DNA of 64,000 nucleotides from Chthoniobacteraceae bacterium (GCA_028293625.1 JAQGOL010000031.1:100489-164488), one strand, 5' to 3'; shown: positions 26,135 through 36,758, counted from the first letter of the stretch. Notes: generated by a model from the letters alone, not told the origin. A program made the numbers and translations.

Positions 26135-29100
26135 TCAGCGCACTTTCATCTCAACTGCATGCTCCTGGTGATCGTCCTGGAGTGGAATACCATTTCCTGC
26201 AATTTGATTTCCATCCACGGTGATCTGATCCGTGTCAGGCGCGTCCTGCTCGAAGCGGCTAATTGTGATATGATAAACCGTCTGCCGGTAGCGATAATGG
26301 ATCTTAAAGAAGGGCCAGGCAGCCGGCAGACTCGGGGTCAAACGCAATTGATTGCCTTCCAAATTCACCCCTAACAACGACTCGATTAAGAGCCGATACA
26401 TCCAACTCGCTGACCCGGTATACCAAGTCCAGCCGCCTCTGCCTATGTGCGGCGCGACTGCGTAAACATCCGCGGCCACAACATACGGTTCCACTTTATA
26501 AACTTTGATCTGTTCGGGCGTTCCGCCGTGATGGATGGGATTTAGCATCGCGAAGAGTTCCCACGCGGTCTCTTTTTTCCCCATGAGCGCAAAGGCCATC
26601 GCAGTCCAAATCGCGGCGTGCGTGTATTGGCCGCCATTCTCCCGCACACCGGGAATATAACCTTTGATGTAGCCGGGATTGAGGGATGACTTGTCAAAAG
26701 GAGGATCAAACAACTGGATCAGCTTGGCATCCCGCCGGATGAGACGCCGGTCAACGGCGTTCATCGCCAGGCTGGAGCGCTGCTGATCCCCGGCGCCACT
26801 GATCACAGACCAGCTTTGTGGAAGAGAATCAATCTGACATTCCGGATTGGTTGCGGAACCGAGCGCCTCGCCATTGTCAAAGTAAGCGCGTCGATACCAT
26901 TGGCCATCCCACGCGTGGAGTTCGATGTTTTCCCGCAACCGCTGCGCCTCGGCACGGCACCGCCCGGCAAATGGCAGGTCATTGCGCGCCTCGGCCAGTT
27001 TGCTGAATTGGTTTAGCACGTCGAAAAGGAAAAATGCCAGCCAGACGCTTTCTCCGCGGCCTTCCTTTCCGACCATGTTCATCCCATCATTCCAGTCGCC
27101 GCAACCCATGAGCGGCAATCCGTGTTCCCCGAATTGGAGTGCCCGCTCAATGGCGCATACGCAATGTTGATAGAGGGTCGCCGACTCTTCGGAATGATTG
27201 GGCAAATCGTAATAAGCTTCCTCCTCGGGTTTGACCAGCCGCGCTTCAAGAAACGAAATCTTCTCATCGAGCACGCCAGTATCCGCCACACAGGAGACGT
27301 AGCGGCAGGTAACATACGGGAGCCAAAGATAATCATCGGAAAAATGCGTTCGCACGCCGCGTCCGGCCGGCGGATGCCACCAATGCTGCACGTCGCCCTC
27401 GCGGAATTGATGCGCCGCGGCACGCAACAGATGCTCCCGGGTGAGGGCCGGCTCCGCATGCACGAGCGCCATCACATCCTGCAACTGATCCCGGAACCCG
27501 TACGCGCCGCCGGATTGATAAAATCCGGTGCGGCCCCAAAGCCGGCAGCTCAATGTCTGGTACAACAGCCAGCCGTTGGCCATGATATTGACCGCGGGAT
27601 CAGGGGTCTCGACATTCACCGCGCCGAGCGTTCGATTCCAATATTCCCAGACCCCGTCGAGCACAACGCGGCAGGTGTCCACCCGGCGAAAGCGGTGGAT
27701 CAAATTCTGCACGTCGCCGGAATCGCGGCCGACGCCGAGCCGGAAGCTCGTTTCCCGCTCCTCTCCCTCTCCCAAATCGAAGGTCACCTGCACCGCGCCG
27801 CAAGGATCGAGCCCTGCACCGACTTTGCCCGAAAGACGACGGCGTTTTAAGGCTGCCGGCTGTGCAAGGGTTCCGTTCCTGCCGAGAAATTCCTTCCTAT
27901 CGCCCGTGAGGGTGCGTGTCGCGTCGTTGACGTCAATGAACGCGATACGATCAGGGAATTCGGTATTGTAATAATTGCGTGCCAGCAACGCTCCGGTCTT
28001 GAGGTCCACTTCGGTTTGGACATGCAGGAGACTGTTATACCTCAAATCGCCCAGCACCCATTCCCAGTAGCCCGTCACCGACAAGCGGCGAGGGCGGCCG
28101 GAGACATTGCGCAATTTTAAAACCGAAAATTTCACCGGCGCATCGCTCGCAACGTAAACCCATAATTCGGACGTGATGCCGTTTTCGGTATGCTCGAACA
28201 CTGTATAGCCAAACCCATGGCGAATGACATAGGGCGTTGCGCCGCGCGCGGGCAACGGTGTAGGCGACCAGAACTGTCCGGTCTGCTCATCGCGAATATA
28301 AAAAGCCTCCCCTGTGGTGTCCCGCACCGGATCATTGCTCCAGGGAGTTAGCCTAAATTCATGAGAGTTCTCAGCCCACGTGTAGGCAGCGCCGCTTTCG
28401 GAAATGACCGTACCGAAATTGGGATTGGCCAGAACGTTGACCCACGGCGCAGGAGTCGACTGACCGGGGTTAAGCGTGATGACGTATTCGCGGCCGTCTC
28501 GGGTAAATCCGCCAAAGCCGTTTGGAAAAATCAAGTCGGACTGTGGAAGCTGCGGGGTCAAATCCGCAGACGGGATGCGGGTGGGAGTCAGGGCCGGAAT
28601 GGAAAGCTCCAAAACACGCCGGTAATGCAGTTGCTCTGCCAAAGTTCCCTTCTCGTCATCTAAAACAACCCGTGCCGCTGATTGCAGCAGGACACGATCT
28701 TCGTTGGGAATCTGTTCGAGGCGCCGGACGAAGATGCCGCCCGGCTTATCCAGCATCTGCGCTTCAATTCCGGATGAAATCAAACCGGTAATCTGGTCAT
28801 GCAAAGACTGCCGGTAGACTGAAACGTCTTCGTTTAGGATAACCAGATCGACAGTCAGCCCCTTCGTTCGCCAGTACGAGTGTGCCTGGATGAGCTGCTG
28901 GACGATTTCGATCTTTTCCGAATCGCTGATCCGAAGCAGGATAAGCGGCGCATCGCCCGAGATACCGTAACTCCAAAGTCCGCTTTGGCCGCGCCGATTG
29001 TTGCAGAGCACAGCCGAATTGGCGCGCCGGGCAGGGTCGGCATAGATCAAAGCGCTGGCCAAATGGCCGTAAAGCCGGGCTTCCCGCTCGGTGGCATTGA

Positions 29101-32100
29101 GCTGATGCAAGGTCACTTGGCTATGCGTCCACGCCAGGTCAATGGCGCGTTCGGCCATCCGGCTATTTTGATATTTCTCCACTTGCGCCAGAGCGCTCTC
29201 GCGATTTTCGGCCACGCCCACCAGCACATCAACAATCGCGCTCCCATAGGCTGGCACCTTGACCGTGCGGCGCAGTGAAACGATCGGATCGAGCACAGAA
29301 CCGACAGTATTCGACAACGCTGAGATTCCTTGCATCGCGGCAGGATTCGCCATGGTCCGGCCGCGGCCAACAAATCTGGCGCGATCGGTTTCACACGATA
29401 CATCGCCCGGAGTCTCTCCACGGTCGATCATGACATGCACCAGCCAGGCCGGCTTTTCTTCCAAAGAACGGGCGCGGCGCGAACAGAGAATGGCGGAGGA
29501 CTCCTTTGCAAATTCGGTTTGGACAAAAAGATTGCTGAACGCGGGATGCGCCGCGTCAGCCGCGGCGGGGGCCATCACGACTTCCGCATAACTGGTCAAT
29601 TCAATGAAGCGGTCTATCGAGGACCGATTGGTGAGCGTGATCCGTCGTAGCTCCACGTCGTCCTCCGGAGAGACGCTGATCCCGGTGTGGACTGTGAGGC
29701 CGGCATGACGATGCCGGAACTCCGCGCGTGCCTGGGTGAAGATGGCTTCGTAACCATCCACCCTGCGCAAAGCAGGTTGATATGCGCTTGACCAAAAGTC
29801 TCCGGTTCTTAGGTCACGCAGGTAAACGAAGGTTCCCCAGCAATCGCGCGTGGCATCTTCGCGCCAACGGGTAACCGCCAGTTCCCGCCAACGACTATAG
29901 CCGCCACCAGCGCTGCTAATTACCACGTGATAGCGGCCATTGGATAAAAGGTGAACTTCAGGCGCCGAGGAAGATGGATTTGTAAAGATCCGCATCTCAC
30001 CATCCCCTTCCCCGGCAAGTTTGTGCGACGTTTCCGAGGCTAAATCTTCAACAAAGACACTTGCCGCGGTCCGAGGCACGCGCTCCTGCAGGAGCAAATC
30101 CGCAGCTTTGAGAACCGGACATGCCATAAAGCGCCGTTGCATCGGGTAGTCTTGCAACAGATTAACCAAAGCGAGCAAACTCATCCCCTGATGATGCGCC
30201 ATGAACGAACAGATGGTCGTGCTTGCTTCATCCGGAGGCAAATGAGCCGGTGTATAATCGACTGCTTCGTAAAAGCCATAAGGGCCGGAGCGCCCTTCAA
30301 GAGCCAGCCGCTGCAAGTTTTCGCACGCTTCCCGTGGCGCCACCATCAGCGCCATCACGGTGGCGTACGGTGCAATTACCAGGTCGTCAGCCAATCCCCG
30401 CTTTAAACCGAGCCCCGGGACTCCAAACGCCCGATATTGGTAGTTGAGCTGCACATCGGTCCTATTGTATCCCGACTCGGAAATGCCCCAGGGAACGCCC
30501 CTGCGTTTTCCATACTCGATCTGTAGCTGCACTGCCGCTTTGCAGGTGTGATCAAGCAATGTTTTCTCGTAATTGGGCATGACCAATAGAGGCATCAAAT
30601 ACTCGAACATTGAGCCGCTCCACGAGACGAGAACGGGCTGGCCCTGGGAAGCAACAAGAAGACGGCCGGTCGAGAACCAATGGTCTTGCGGCACCTGGCC
30701 CAAAGCAATGGCGACATAGCTGCACAAACGCGCCTCCGAGGCTAACAGATCATAGAAGCTGCTATCACATCGCCTTTCGTTGATGTTGAAGCCGATGGAA
30801 AATAAATCCCTTGCCGGGTCGAACAGGAAAGTAAAATCCATCGCCGCCAAAACTTCGCTTTGCCGGGCAAGCGTTTCCAAAACAAGCAGACGTTCACGGG
30901 CACGCTCGCCGGCTTGGCCCAGTGGCGAGACCGATAGCTCAAACGCCGCCATCTCTCGCAAGGTAGGCGCTTGGTCCAGCTGCTCTCCAAGGCTGATCGC
31001 GGGATTTTGCGCCGCCTCGCCCGCTGAACTCTGACTAGGTAAAATCAGCCATGGCGCGAGCCAAAGCATCTCTTTGAAATGTTCCTCGCAATTGCGCTGC
31101 AAAGTTTGAGCCCAGCCTTTGATCTCTTCCGTCTCGCTCGCCAACTCCGCCGCGATCCGTGTGCTCTGATCTTTGGCTAGTTCTAACAAAGAGAACGCCG
31201 CGCGCAGATTAGAAGGTGCTTTCCGCAATTCCGTATCGAGAGCGTTGAGGGCGGCATTGCCGCGCATCAAATCTTTAAGAACTCCCAAGGTATCTCGCAA
31301 CCCGCAAAAAATCTGGGGCGTAAAAATCTTTGCATCAGCCTGTTCGCGCAGTCCTGAGCTAAGTGTGAGGAGATGTCCGGCGAGATTGCCGCTATCCACA
31401 CTCGACACATAAAGAGGGAGAAGAGGTTTGAGCGTGCGAGTCTCATACCAGTTATAGAAGTGCTCCCGATAACGCTCCAAGCCTTCCATCGTGGCAAGAG
31501 CCTCTTGCGTGCGCTGAATCAAGCCACCTAACGAAAGGTAGCCAAAATCACGGGCAGCCAGGTTGGCAAGCAGCGCCAATCCCATGTTAGTAGGCGAAGT
31601 GCGTGATGCGATTGTTGGGACGGGGACTTCCTGAAAATTGTCCGGAGGCAGCCAATTTTCCTGGGCGGTAATAAAGGTCTCAAAAAAATACCAGGTCTTG
31701 CGGGCGGTATGTCGCAGAAAGGTCAATTGTTCCGTGCTCAAATCCGGAGTGCCGGATTCAATGGGCTGGCTGATCCACCAAGCGATCCAGGGAGCTGCCA
31801 TCCAAAGCAGCGGCAGAGCCAGCTCCAGTGACGCCATTTGAAAGCAAATCAGAAAGAATCCACTCAGCACGGCGACAGCCGGTGCGATCCACATGGTGGC
31901 ATAAAAGCCTGTGAGATCAGCGCGTGTGGTCCGCTCGGAATCACTCGATGTTTGCCACTCAAGAAGCCGTTTGCGCGTGAACAGCAAACGCAGCAGCGTC
32001 CTTCCAATGGCGTCCAAGCTCACGAATGCGTCGTAGGGGAGAAAAGCCAGGGTCAGAAAAATCTGCCCCAGTTGCCGGCCACCGGCGCCGGCAGCCTCCC

Positions 32101-34756
32101 GCAGATGCATCGCCCATGGCAAATCCGCCGGCTTGCGCAAGAGATTGACCAGGGCCGAAAGCAGACCTGGAATTAAAATCACCGAGAGAACCAGCCGCGC
32201 GCCCAATCCATCGAATTCGGGAAGGAAGAACCAACTGCCTAAAATAACTAGCAAAAGCGCGACGGGAACAAGACTGCGCCGCAGGTTATCGAATATCTTC
32301 CAACGGGAGAGCCCAGAAAGTGGATTGGCCACGCGTCTGGCGTCGGAACCAGGAACCCGCGGGAGGAGCCATTGCGTAATCTGCCAGTCGCCGCGAATCC
32401 AGCGATGGCGCCGGTCGATATCGACATTGTAGCGCGAAGGATACTCTTCATAGAACTCCACATCGCTAACCAGGGCCGAGCGGGCATGACACGCTTCCAA
32501 CAAGTCATGGCTAAGAACGGTGTTCTCCGGAAATCGTCCCACCATTGCCTGCTCGAAAGCCGCGACATCATAGATCCCCTTCCCGATAAAAGAACCTTCC
32601 TGAAAGAGATCCTGGTAGAGGTCGGAAACCACCCTCGTATACGGATCAATTCCGGCGTCGCCGGAAAAAATCCGAACAAACCACGATCGCCTGGCGCTCG
32701 GCAAACTCACACCAACCCGCGGCTGAAGAATGCTGTAGCCTTCAGTGACAATCCCATGCACTGGATCGAACTCTGGCCTGTTCAACCGATGAGCCATCGT
32801 TCCAACGAGTTCACGGGCTGCATCCCTGGGAAGCTGCGTGTCTGTATCAAGCGTAATGACATACTTGATAGTTGGAAAAATGGACGGCTCCCCCACGATC
32901 GCAGAAAAGGCCTCGAACGAACTGCCGAGCAAGAGTGCGTTGAACTCCGCAAGCTTTCCACGTTTGCGCTCGTATCCCATCCAGAGGCCTTCTCCGGCGT
33001 TCCAACGGCGCGGGCGATGAAGCAAGTAAAAGAAGCTTTGCCCGTCGCGAAGATATTTACGGTTGAGCATTTCCACTCCCGATCGTGCCCGAAGAAGCAA
33101 CTCCTGATCGGTTGAAAGGATCTCCTCTGCGGCATCGCGAAAATCGGTCAACAAGGCAAAGCGGAGATGATTGTCACGGTTTGCGAGATGATAGATTTCC
33201 AACGACTCGATGAGACGATCCACGCCTGCCAGGCTTGTAAGCATCGTCGGAACCACAACCATCGTGCGGCAATCCGGCGGAATGCCGGCCGAAAAATCCA
33301 TGCGCGGCAGCAGGCGGGGCTTGACCAACAGCGAGGAGATCCAGTTCATCAGCGCCACAGCCAACTGGCTTGCGCAAAGCATGAATACCAAGGTGAAAAT
33401 AATCAGTTTCCATCCCGAAACATTGAGCGCGCTTGCTTGCTCAAACGATCGGCCCACTCCCATTGCCGTGCCCGCGATAGTTAATATTCCAATCCCGCCC
33501 GCATAAAACGTCAGAGGAAAACGCTGAATGCCGCGCTCTATCATCGTGCGCCAGGGCCATCGCACATTGATCAAACGCCCAAGCGCAACAAGCCCTTTAT
33601 CGACCAGGTAAAAACCGACATGAACGCTCCGATCGCTGCTGCCCTTCTGCTCCGCATTCTTCCCGGCTAGTTGGATGGCGCATTCTGCAACCTCCCCCTC
33701 AGTGAGCAGACTATGCCGGGCCAGAAACTCCACCGAATGGCGATAAGCATCACGGGTCAAGAAATCCATCCCCGGGTAAACGCCGGCCGGATCGGAAAGC
33801 AACGTTTTCTCAACCAGGCTCAGGGACTCTACAAAATGCTTCCAATCCGCGGCGCTTAGAAAGCGTAGGCTCGCGATACTATGACTGACGGAAACCTGAT
33901 CTGCCGCCTGTTTCTGACTTTCCATGTGGACAAGCTCCTCGATGGTCATCCCTTGCTCCACGAGCCGCTGTTCGAGCCATGTGCGCGCCAGATGCAACAC
34001 CGGACTGTGCCGCGACAAACGTTGGCAAAACTCAGCAACGAATGAACTCGATATGGGCAGGCTCGCTTTGGCCATATCCGCCACCACCACGACCAGGTGG
34101 GACGGCTGCTTTTCCGCCATCTCCTGCAAACGATCCACCCACAAGTCCGCCAGATCGCGATCGTGCCGCTCGATGGTGAGCCGCGTGGCGACGCGTTGAA
34201 GATTTTCAATCAAGCCCAAGCGCAGCATGATGGGAATGGCCCACAGCTCGCCCAGTTTTAAATAGGCGCCGGTCTGGTAGGCAGCAATAAATGCCGTGAG
34301 CAGGCCCTCCTCAATCTGCGCATCCACATGGGCGATTAGTTCAAGAACAATGTCGTAAACACGCGGGAACCCGGCAGAAGGACCGTTTGCCAGGCGCGGC
34401 AACTCCCGACTGTAGCCTTTTGGCAAATGTCTGCGGGCCAGTTGGATCTGCTCTTCGATCAGATAAAAATTATCCAGCAACCATTCCGCCGCGGGCGTGA
34501 TGCGCCGTTTGGAGTCAACAGCAAGCGTCGAGCGATTAAAGGCTCGGAGTATCTGCTCGTTATCGTCCAATCGAGCCAGAAGCCGGTTGGAACTATACTG
34601 AGCGGCAATCTCGTGCTCTGCCGCCAAGGTCCGGGCATGGTGGGCGAGCTGTTCAACGCTAAACAGCTCGGCTCGCAACGGCGCATCACTCTCACTCAGG
34701 CGTTCTCGCGTTTGCCGTGCCACCCAGTTCTGCCAGCGCAATGAATAATCCTGCAT
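26135..34756 (-). CDS. Cyclic beta-glucan synthase, NdvB/ChvB-like (GT84-GH94)
   Basis: The 2873-residue length is close to Rhizobiaceae NdvB/ChvB. A cytoplasmic N-terminal region is followed by a membrane glycosyltransferase part with DTDTQLP near residue 636 and HRWIRGDWQITQWL near 783, flanked by hydrophobic helices near 415-460 and 820-1000. Next come a glycoamylase-like stretch (YGFYEAVDYTP and MAHHQGMSLLAL near 1490-1525) and two carbohydrate-binding/phosphorylase halves. The GH94 catalytic motif GCGDWNDGMNMVGKEGRGES lies near 2549. In rhizobia this enzyme makes periplasmic cyclic beta-1,2-glucan for osmotic adaptation and host interaction, and the phosphorylase part trims chains. Product here is inferred. 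The small exported-protein gene and a LysR-type operator lie upstream. Confidence 0.93.
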   Translation of the reverse strand: MQDYSLRWQNWVARQTRERLSESDAPLRAELFSVEQLAHHARTLAAEHEIAAQYSSNRLLARLDDNEQILRAFNRSTLAVDSKRRITPAAEWLLDNFYLIEEQIQLARRHLPKGYSRELPRLANGPSAGFPRVYDIVLELIAHVDAQIEEGLLTAFIAAYQTGAYLKLGELWAIPIMLRLGLIENLQRVATRLTIERHDRDLADLWVDRLQEMAEKQPSHLVVVVADMAKASLPISSSFVAEFCQRLSRHSPVLHLARTWLEQRLVEQGMTIEELVHMESQKQAADQVSVSHSIASLRFLSAADWKHFVESLSLVEKTLLSDPAGVYPGMDFLTRDAYRHSVEFLARHSLLTEGEVAECAIQLAGKNAEQKGSSDRSVHVGFYLVDKGLVALGRLINVRWPWRTMIERGIQRFPLTFYAGGIGILTIAGTAMGVGRSFEQASALNVSGWKLIIFTLVFMLCASQLAVALMNWISSLLVKPRLLPRMDFSAGIPPDCRTMVVVPTMLTSLAGVDRLIESLEIYHLANRDNHLRFALLTDFRDAAEEILSTDQELLLRARSGVEMLNRKYLRDGQSFFYLLHRPRRWNAGEGLWMGYERKRGKLAEFNALLLGSSFEAFSAIVGEPSIFPTIKYVITLDTDTQLPRDAARELVGTMAHRLNRPEFDPVHGIVTEGYSILQPRVGVSLPSARRSWFVRIFSGDAGIDPYTRVVSDLYQDLFQEGSFIGKGIYDVAAFEQAMVGRFPENTVLSHDLLEACHARSALVSDVEFYEEYPSRYNVDIDRRHRWIRGDWQITQWLLPRVPGSDARRVANPLSGLSRWKIFDNLRRSLVPVALLLVILGSWFFLPEFDGLGARLVLSVILIPGLLSALVNLLRKPADLPWAMHLREAAGAGGRQLGQIFLTLAFLPYDAFVSLDAIGRTLLRLLFTRKRLLEWQTSSDSERTTRADLTGFYATMWIAPAVAVLSGFFLICFQMASLELALPLLWMAAPWIAWWISQPIESGTPDLSTEQLTFLRHTARKTWYFFETFITAQENWLPPDNFQEVPVPTIASRTSPTNMGLALLANLAARDFGYLSLGGLIQRTQEALATMEGLERYREHFYNWYETRTLKPLLPLYVSSVDSGNLAGHLLTLSSGLREQADAKIFTPQIFCGLRDTLGVLKDLMRGNAALNALDTELRKAPSNLRAAFSLLELAKDQSTRIAAELASETEEIKGWAQTLQRNCEEHFKEMLWLAPWLILPSQSSAGEAAQNPAISLGEQLDQAPTLREMAAFELSVSPLGQAGERARERLLVLETLARQSEVLAAMDFTFLFDPARDLFSIGFNINERRCDSSFYDLLASEARLCSYVAIALGQVPQDHWFSTGRLLVASQGQPVLVSWSGSMFEYLMPLLVMPNYEKTLLDHTCKAAVQLQIEYGKRRGVPWGISESGYNRTDVQLNYQYRAFGVPGLGLKRGLADDLVIAPYATVMALMVAPREACENLQRLALEGRSGPYGFYEAVDYTPAHLPPDEASTTICSFMAHHQGMSLLALVNLLQDYPMQRRFMACPVLKAADLLLQERVPRTAASVFVEDLASETSHKLAGEGDGEMRIFTNPSSSAPEVHLLSNGRYHVVISSAGGGYSRWRELAVTRWREDATRDCWGTFVYLRDLRTGDFWSSAYQPALRRVDGYEAIFTQARAEFRHRHAGLTVHTGISVSPEDDVELRRITLTNRSSIDRFIELTSYAEVVMAPAAADAAHPAFSNLFVQTEFAKESSAILCSRRARSLEEKPAWLVHVMIDRGETPGDVSCETDRARFVGRGRTMANPAAMQGISALSNTVGSVLDPIVSLRRTVKVPAYGSAIVDVLVGVAENRESALAQVEKYQNSRMAERAIDLAWTHSQVTLHQLNATEREARLYGHLASALIYADPARRANSAVLCNNRRGQSGLWSYGISGDAPLILLRISDSEKIEIVQQLIQAHSYWRTKGLTVDLVILNEDVSVYRQSLHDQITGLISSGIEAQMLDKPGGIFVRRLEQIPNEDRVLLQSAARVVLDDEKGTLAEQLHYRRVLELSIPALTPTRIPSADLTPQLPQSDLIFPNGFGGFTRDGREYVITLNPGQSTPAPWVNVLANPNFGTVISESGAAYTWAENSHEFRLTPWSNDPVRDTTGEAFYIRDEQTGQFWSPTPLPARGATPYVIRHGFGYTVFEHTENGITSELWVYVASDAPVKFSVLKLRNVSGRPRRLSVTGYWEWVLGDLRYNSLLHVQTEVDLKTGALLARNYYNTEFPDRIAFIDVNDATRTLTGDRKEFLGRNGTLAQPAALKRRRLSGKVGAGLDPCGAVQVTFDLGEGEERETSFRLGVGRDSGDVQNLIHRFRRVDTCRVVLDGVWEYWNRTLGAVNVETPDPAVNIMANGWLLYQTLSCRLWGRTGFYQSGGAYGFRDQLQDVMALVHAEPALTREHLLRAAAHQFREGDVQHWWHPPAGRGVRTHFSDDYLWLPYVTCRYVSCVADTGVLDEKISFLEARLVKPEEEAYYDLPNHSEESATLYQHCVCAIERALQFGEHGLPLMGCGDWNDGMNMVGKEGRGESVWLAFFLFDVLNQFSKLAEARNDLPFAGRCRAEAQRLRENIELHAWDGQWYRRAYFDNGEALGSATNPECQIDSLPQSWSVISGAGDQQRSSLAMNAVDRRLIRRDAKLIQLFDPPFDKSSLNPGYIKGYIPGVRENGGQYTHAAIWTAMAFALMGKKETAWELFAMLNPIHHGGTPEQIKVYKVEPYVVAADVYAVAPHIGRGGWTWYTGSASWMYRLLIESLLGVNLEGNQLRLTPSLPAAWPFFKIHYRYRQTVYHITISRFEQDAPDTDQITVDGNQIAGNGIPLQDDHQEHAVEMKVR

Positions 34757-34873
34757 GTGACTCTTACTTTCTGACTGCCTTTCCTACGACCCAGTCTCGC
34801 CTGCGCTTGAATAGCACGGAGGCTGGGAGAACTCCGCCGCCCGGCAATAACCAGCTCGGAATGCGCTCCCGAT

Positions 34874-35353
34874 TCAGTTGGTTAGAGTATTTCCTGAAAC
34901 GGTGCCCAGGCTCTCTTTTGTCTGATCAATGGCCTGTTCGAGATCGCCAACACATTGGTCAAAATTATAGCGAGGTCCGGACGAGCGGTTTCTGAGCTGC
35001 TCGGGCGACAATAGCGCCAGACGCGTCGAGAGATATTGATGTTGCTCATCAAGTGCCAGGATGCGCGTGCGGAGGTAAACTGGAGCTGCAATCGGCGTCT
35101 CTGCTTTTACTTCGAGGATTTCCCTGGCAAGCGCAGCGAGAGTCTCATTCGCACCCGCGCGGTAGACCGGCAATTCATCGCTCACATACGCCTTGGTCTT
35201 AGCCCACCCCGAACGCGCAGTTCTCTGTGCGTGATGCGCGGCATCGCTGACTAACTCTTTGGTATCCCGAGCGACCTCTTTGGTCTTATCAACAACGGCC
35301 TCGGCAGCAGCGCGAGCTTTCTCTGAAAACGATTTGTCTTCAGCATGCACCAC
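34874..35353 (-). CDS. Exported helical protein of unknown function, in operon with the glucan synthase
   Basis: From GTG 35353 the protein is 159 residues. The frame continues upstream as ILKYIILTAIFAAIVVHA, which looks like a signal peptide, but no ATG precedes it. A CTG at 35392 may be the real start, or the start codon may have mutated. The mature part begins EDKSFSEKARAAAEAVVDK, an amphipathic Ala/Lys/Glu helix like apolipoprotein/YtxH-type stress proteins. The rest resembles a helical periplasmic bundle. It ends 117 bp before the glucan synthase on the same strand, and an operator lies 159 bp upstream. Function is unknown. Confidence 0.68.
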   Translation of the reverse strand: MVHAEDKSFSEKARAAAEAVVDKTKEVARDTKELVSDAAHHAQRTARSGWAKTKAYVSDELPVYRAGANETLAALAREILEVKAETPIAAPVYLRTRILALDEQHQYLSTRLALLSPEQLRNRSSGPRYNFDQCVGDLEQAIDQTKESLGTVSGNTLTN

Positions 35354-35511
35354 GATGGCTGCGAAGATGGCGGTAAGGATGATGTATTTCAGGATATTTG
35401 TTTTTGAAGTGTGATTTCGAAGACCGAACCTTTCGCGGAGCCGCCGGATACCGGGCTCGCCCTGCGTCAGTTTTTGATCACGATCAGGATAGGATTGCCA
35501 CGCGGGGCCGC

Positions 35512-35551
35512 CTAATACCTCCTCTGCGAATGTGCTATAGCTAAAAGCTAT
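35512..35551 (-). promoter_or_regulatory. Island LysR-type operator, copy at 35.5 kb
   Basis: On the minus strand: ATAGCTTTTAGCTAT (35551-35537), 17 bp, then GGTATTAG in place of GGTATTGG. It reads toward the exported helical protein gene and the giant glucan synthase, so it is their likely control site. The palindrome differs by one base from the one before the LysR gene. Confidence 0.75.
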
Positions 35552-35637
35552 CGGCCCCCGTATCAGACAGTCGAAAATGGAGCGGGACCGGTTAAGAATG
35601 CTTCCACCCGGGCAAAAAGTGCATTAATTGCGGCGAA

Positions 35638-36642
35638 CTACACGAGCTTAACGACCATCTTGCCCACGTTCTTTCCTGAAAAGAGCCCGATAAAGGCGCC
35701 GACGGCTTGGTCGATGCCTTGCACGACCGTCTCCTTGTTCTTGAGTTTGCCCTCTCGAAAGTAACCGCCCACCTCCTCATCGAATTCGTTCTGACGATCC
35801 AGCCAATCGCGAACCAGCAGCCCTTTCATTGTTAGCCGCTTGGTGATCATATTGAAGAGATTGGACGGGCCGGGCTGAGGCGTTTCCGCGTTGTAAGCCG
35901 AGATGCCGCCACAAGCGATGATCCTGCCATGCACCCGCATCGCGGCGAGCGCCGCTTCCAGTGTGGCGCCACCGACATTGTCGAAATATACGTCGATGCC
36001 ATCGGGAGCCTCGCGTTTTAGTTGATCGGCAACTGGCCTGATATTGTAGTCAAAGGCAACATCGAAAGCGCATTCTTCGCGCAGGAACTTGACCTTCTCG
36101 GCCGAACCAGCCGATCCGATGACACGGCAACCGCGCAACTTTGCGAGTTGTCCGGCCATACTTCCAACGGCGCCGGCAGCACCCGAAATATAGATGATTT
36201 CGCCTGCTTTTACTTCCGCCAAGTTTAATCCAGCCCACGCCGTCATCCCCGTCATGCCGAGCGCGCCAAGATAAATCGAGAGCGACTCCACATCGCGGCA
36301 AACCGGATGCAGCTCGTTTGGTGAAGCGACGAAGTATTCTCGCCAGCCGTAGCTGGAAGTAACTGCGTCACCGGCTTTAAACGCCTCGGTCTGCGACTCG
36401 ACGACTTCACCGACGGCTCCACCTTCGAGGGCTTTGTCCAGCTCGAATGGAGGCACATAGGACTTCCCCTCGTTCATGCGGCCGCGCATGTAGGGGTCTA
36501 CCGACATGAAGAGATTGCGCACAAGCACCTGCTGATCTTGCAGTGCCGGCAATTCAACTTCCGCCACAGTAAAATTAGCAGCGGATGGAAGCCCGCTCGG
36601 GCGTGAAACCAGCCGAATCTCACGGCTCACAAGTTTTGGCAT
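35638..36642 (-). CDS. NADP-dependent oxidoreductase, CurA/leukotriene-B4-dehydrogenase-like MDR
   Basis: From ATG 36642 the protein is 334 residues with the zinc-free medium-chain dehydrogenase layout. An N-terminal GroES-like part carries VLVRNLFMSVDPYMRGRM. The Rossmann segment carries ISGAAGAVGSMAGQLAKL and GCRVIGSAGSAEK, and DGIDVYFDNVGG and GRIIACGGIS follow. These motifs identify the CurA/YncB/PTGR family, which reduces enones and quinones with NADPH. A 20-codon relic of a PRC-barrel gene lies directly upstream. A decayed copy of this oxidoreductase lies at 55885-56450 next to an intact PRC-barrel gene. Whether it is co-transcribed with the SCO1 operon is uncertain. Confidence 0.92.
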   Translation of the reverse strand: MPKLVSREIRLVSRPSGLPSAANFTVAEVELPALQDQQVLVRNLFMSVDPYMRGRMNEGKSYVPPFELDKALEGGAVGEVVESQTEAFKAGDAVTSSYGWREYFVASPNELHPVCRDVESLSIYLGALGMTGMTAWAGLNLAEVKAGEIIYISGAAGAVGSMAGQLAKLRGCRVIGSAGSAEKVKFLREECAFDVAFDYNIRPVADQLKREAPDGIDVYFDNVGGATLEAALAAMRVHGRIIACGGISAYNAETPQPGPSNLFNMITKRLTMKGLLVRDWLDRQNEFDEEVGGYFREGKLKNKETVVQGIDQAVGAFIGLFSGKNVGKMVVKLV

Positions 36643-36664
36643 AAGAGATATAGGATTTGGGAAA

Positions 36665-36724
36665 TCAATCGTCGAAGTTCTCAGAGTCGTGATAGATAGG
36701 CTGAGGCATGTGGTCTTCCTCATA
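36665..36724 (-). pseudogene. 3' relic of a PRC-barrel gene
   Basis: The minus strand reads YEEDHMPQPIYHDSENFDD then TGA. This is nearly the same tail as the intact PRC-barrel protein at 56487-57215 (EYHMPTPVYHDTKNFDD, stop). Only these 19 codons remain and the preceding sequence is unrelated. It shows that this locus once had the same PRC-barrel then oxidoreductase order as the 56-kb locus. Confidence 0.75.
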
Positions 36725-36758
36725 GCGAATCCGATCGCACTCTCGAAGAGCGGCGGCT

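Noticed and set aside
35537..35551. Reading the ATAG...CTAT palindromes as transcription terminators
   Set aside because: Stems are only 4-5 bp with no T-run, and they sit upstream of genes at a fixed distance from GGTATTGG.
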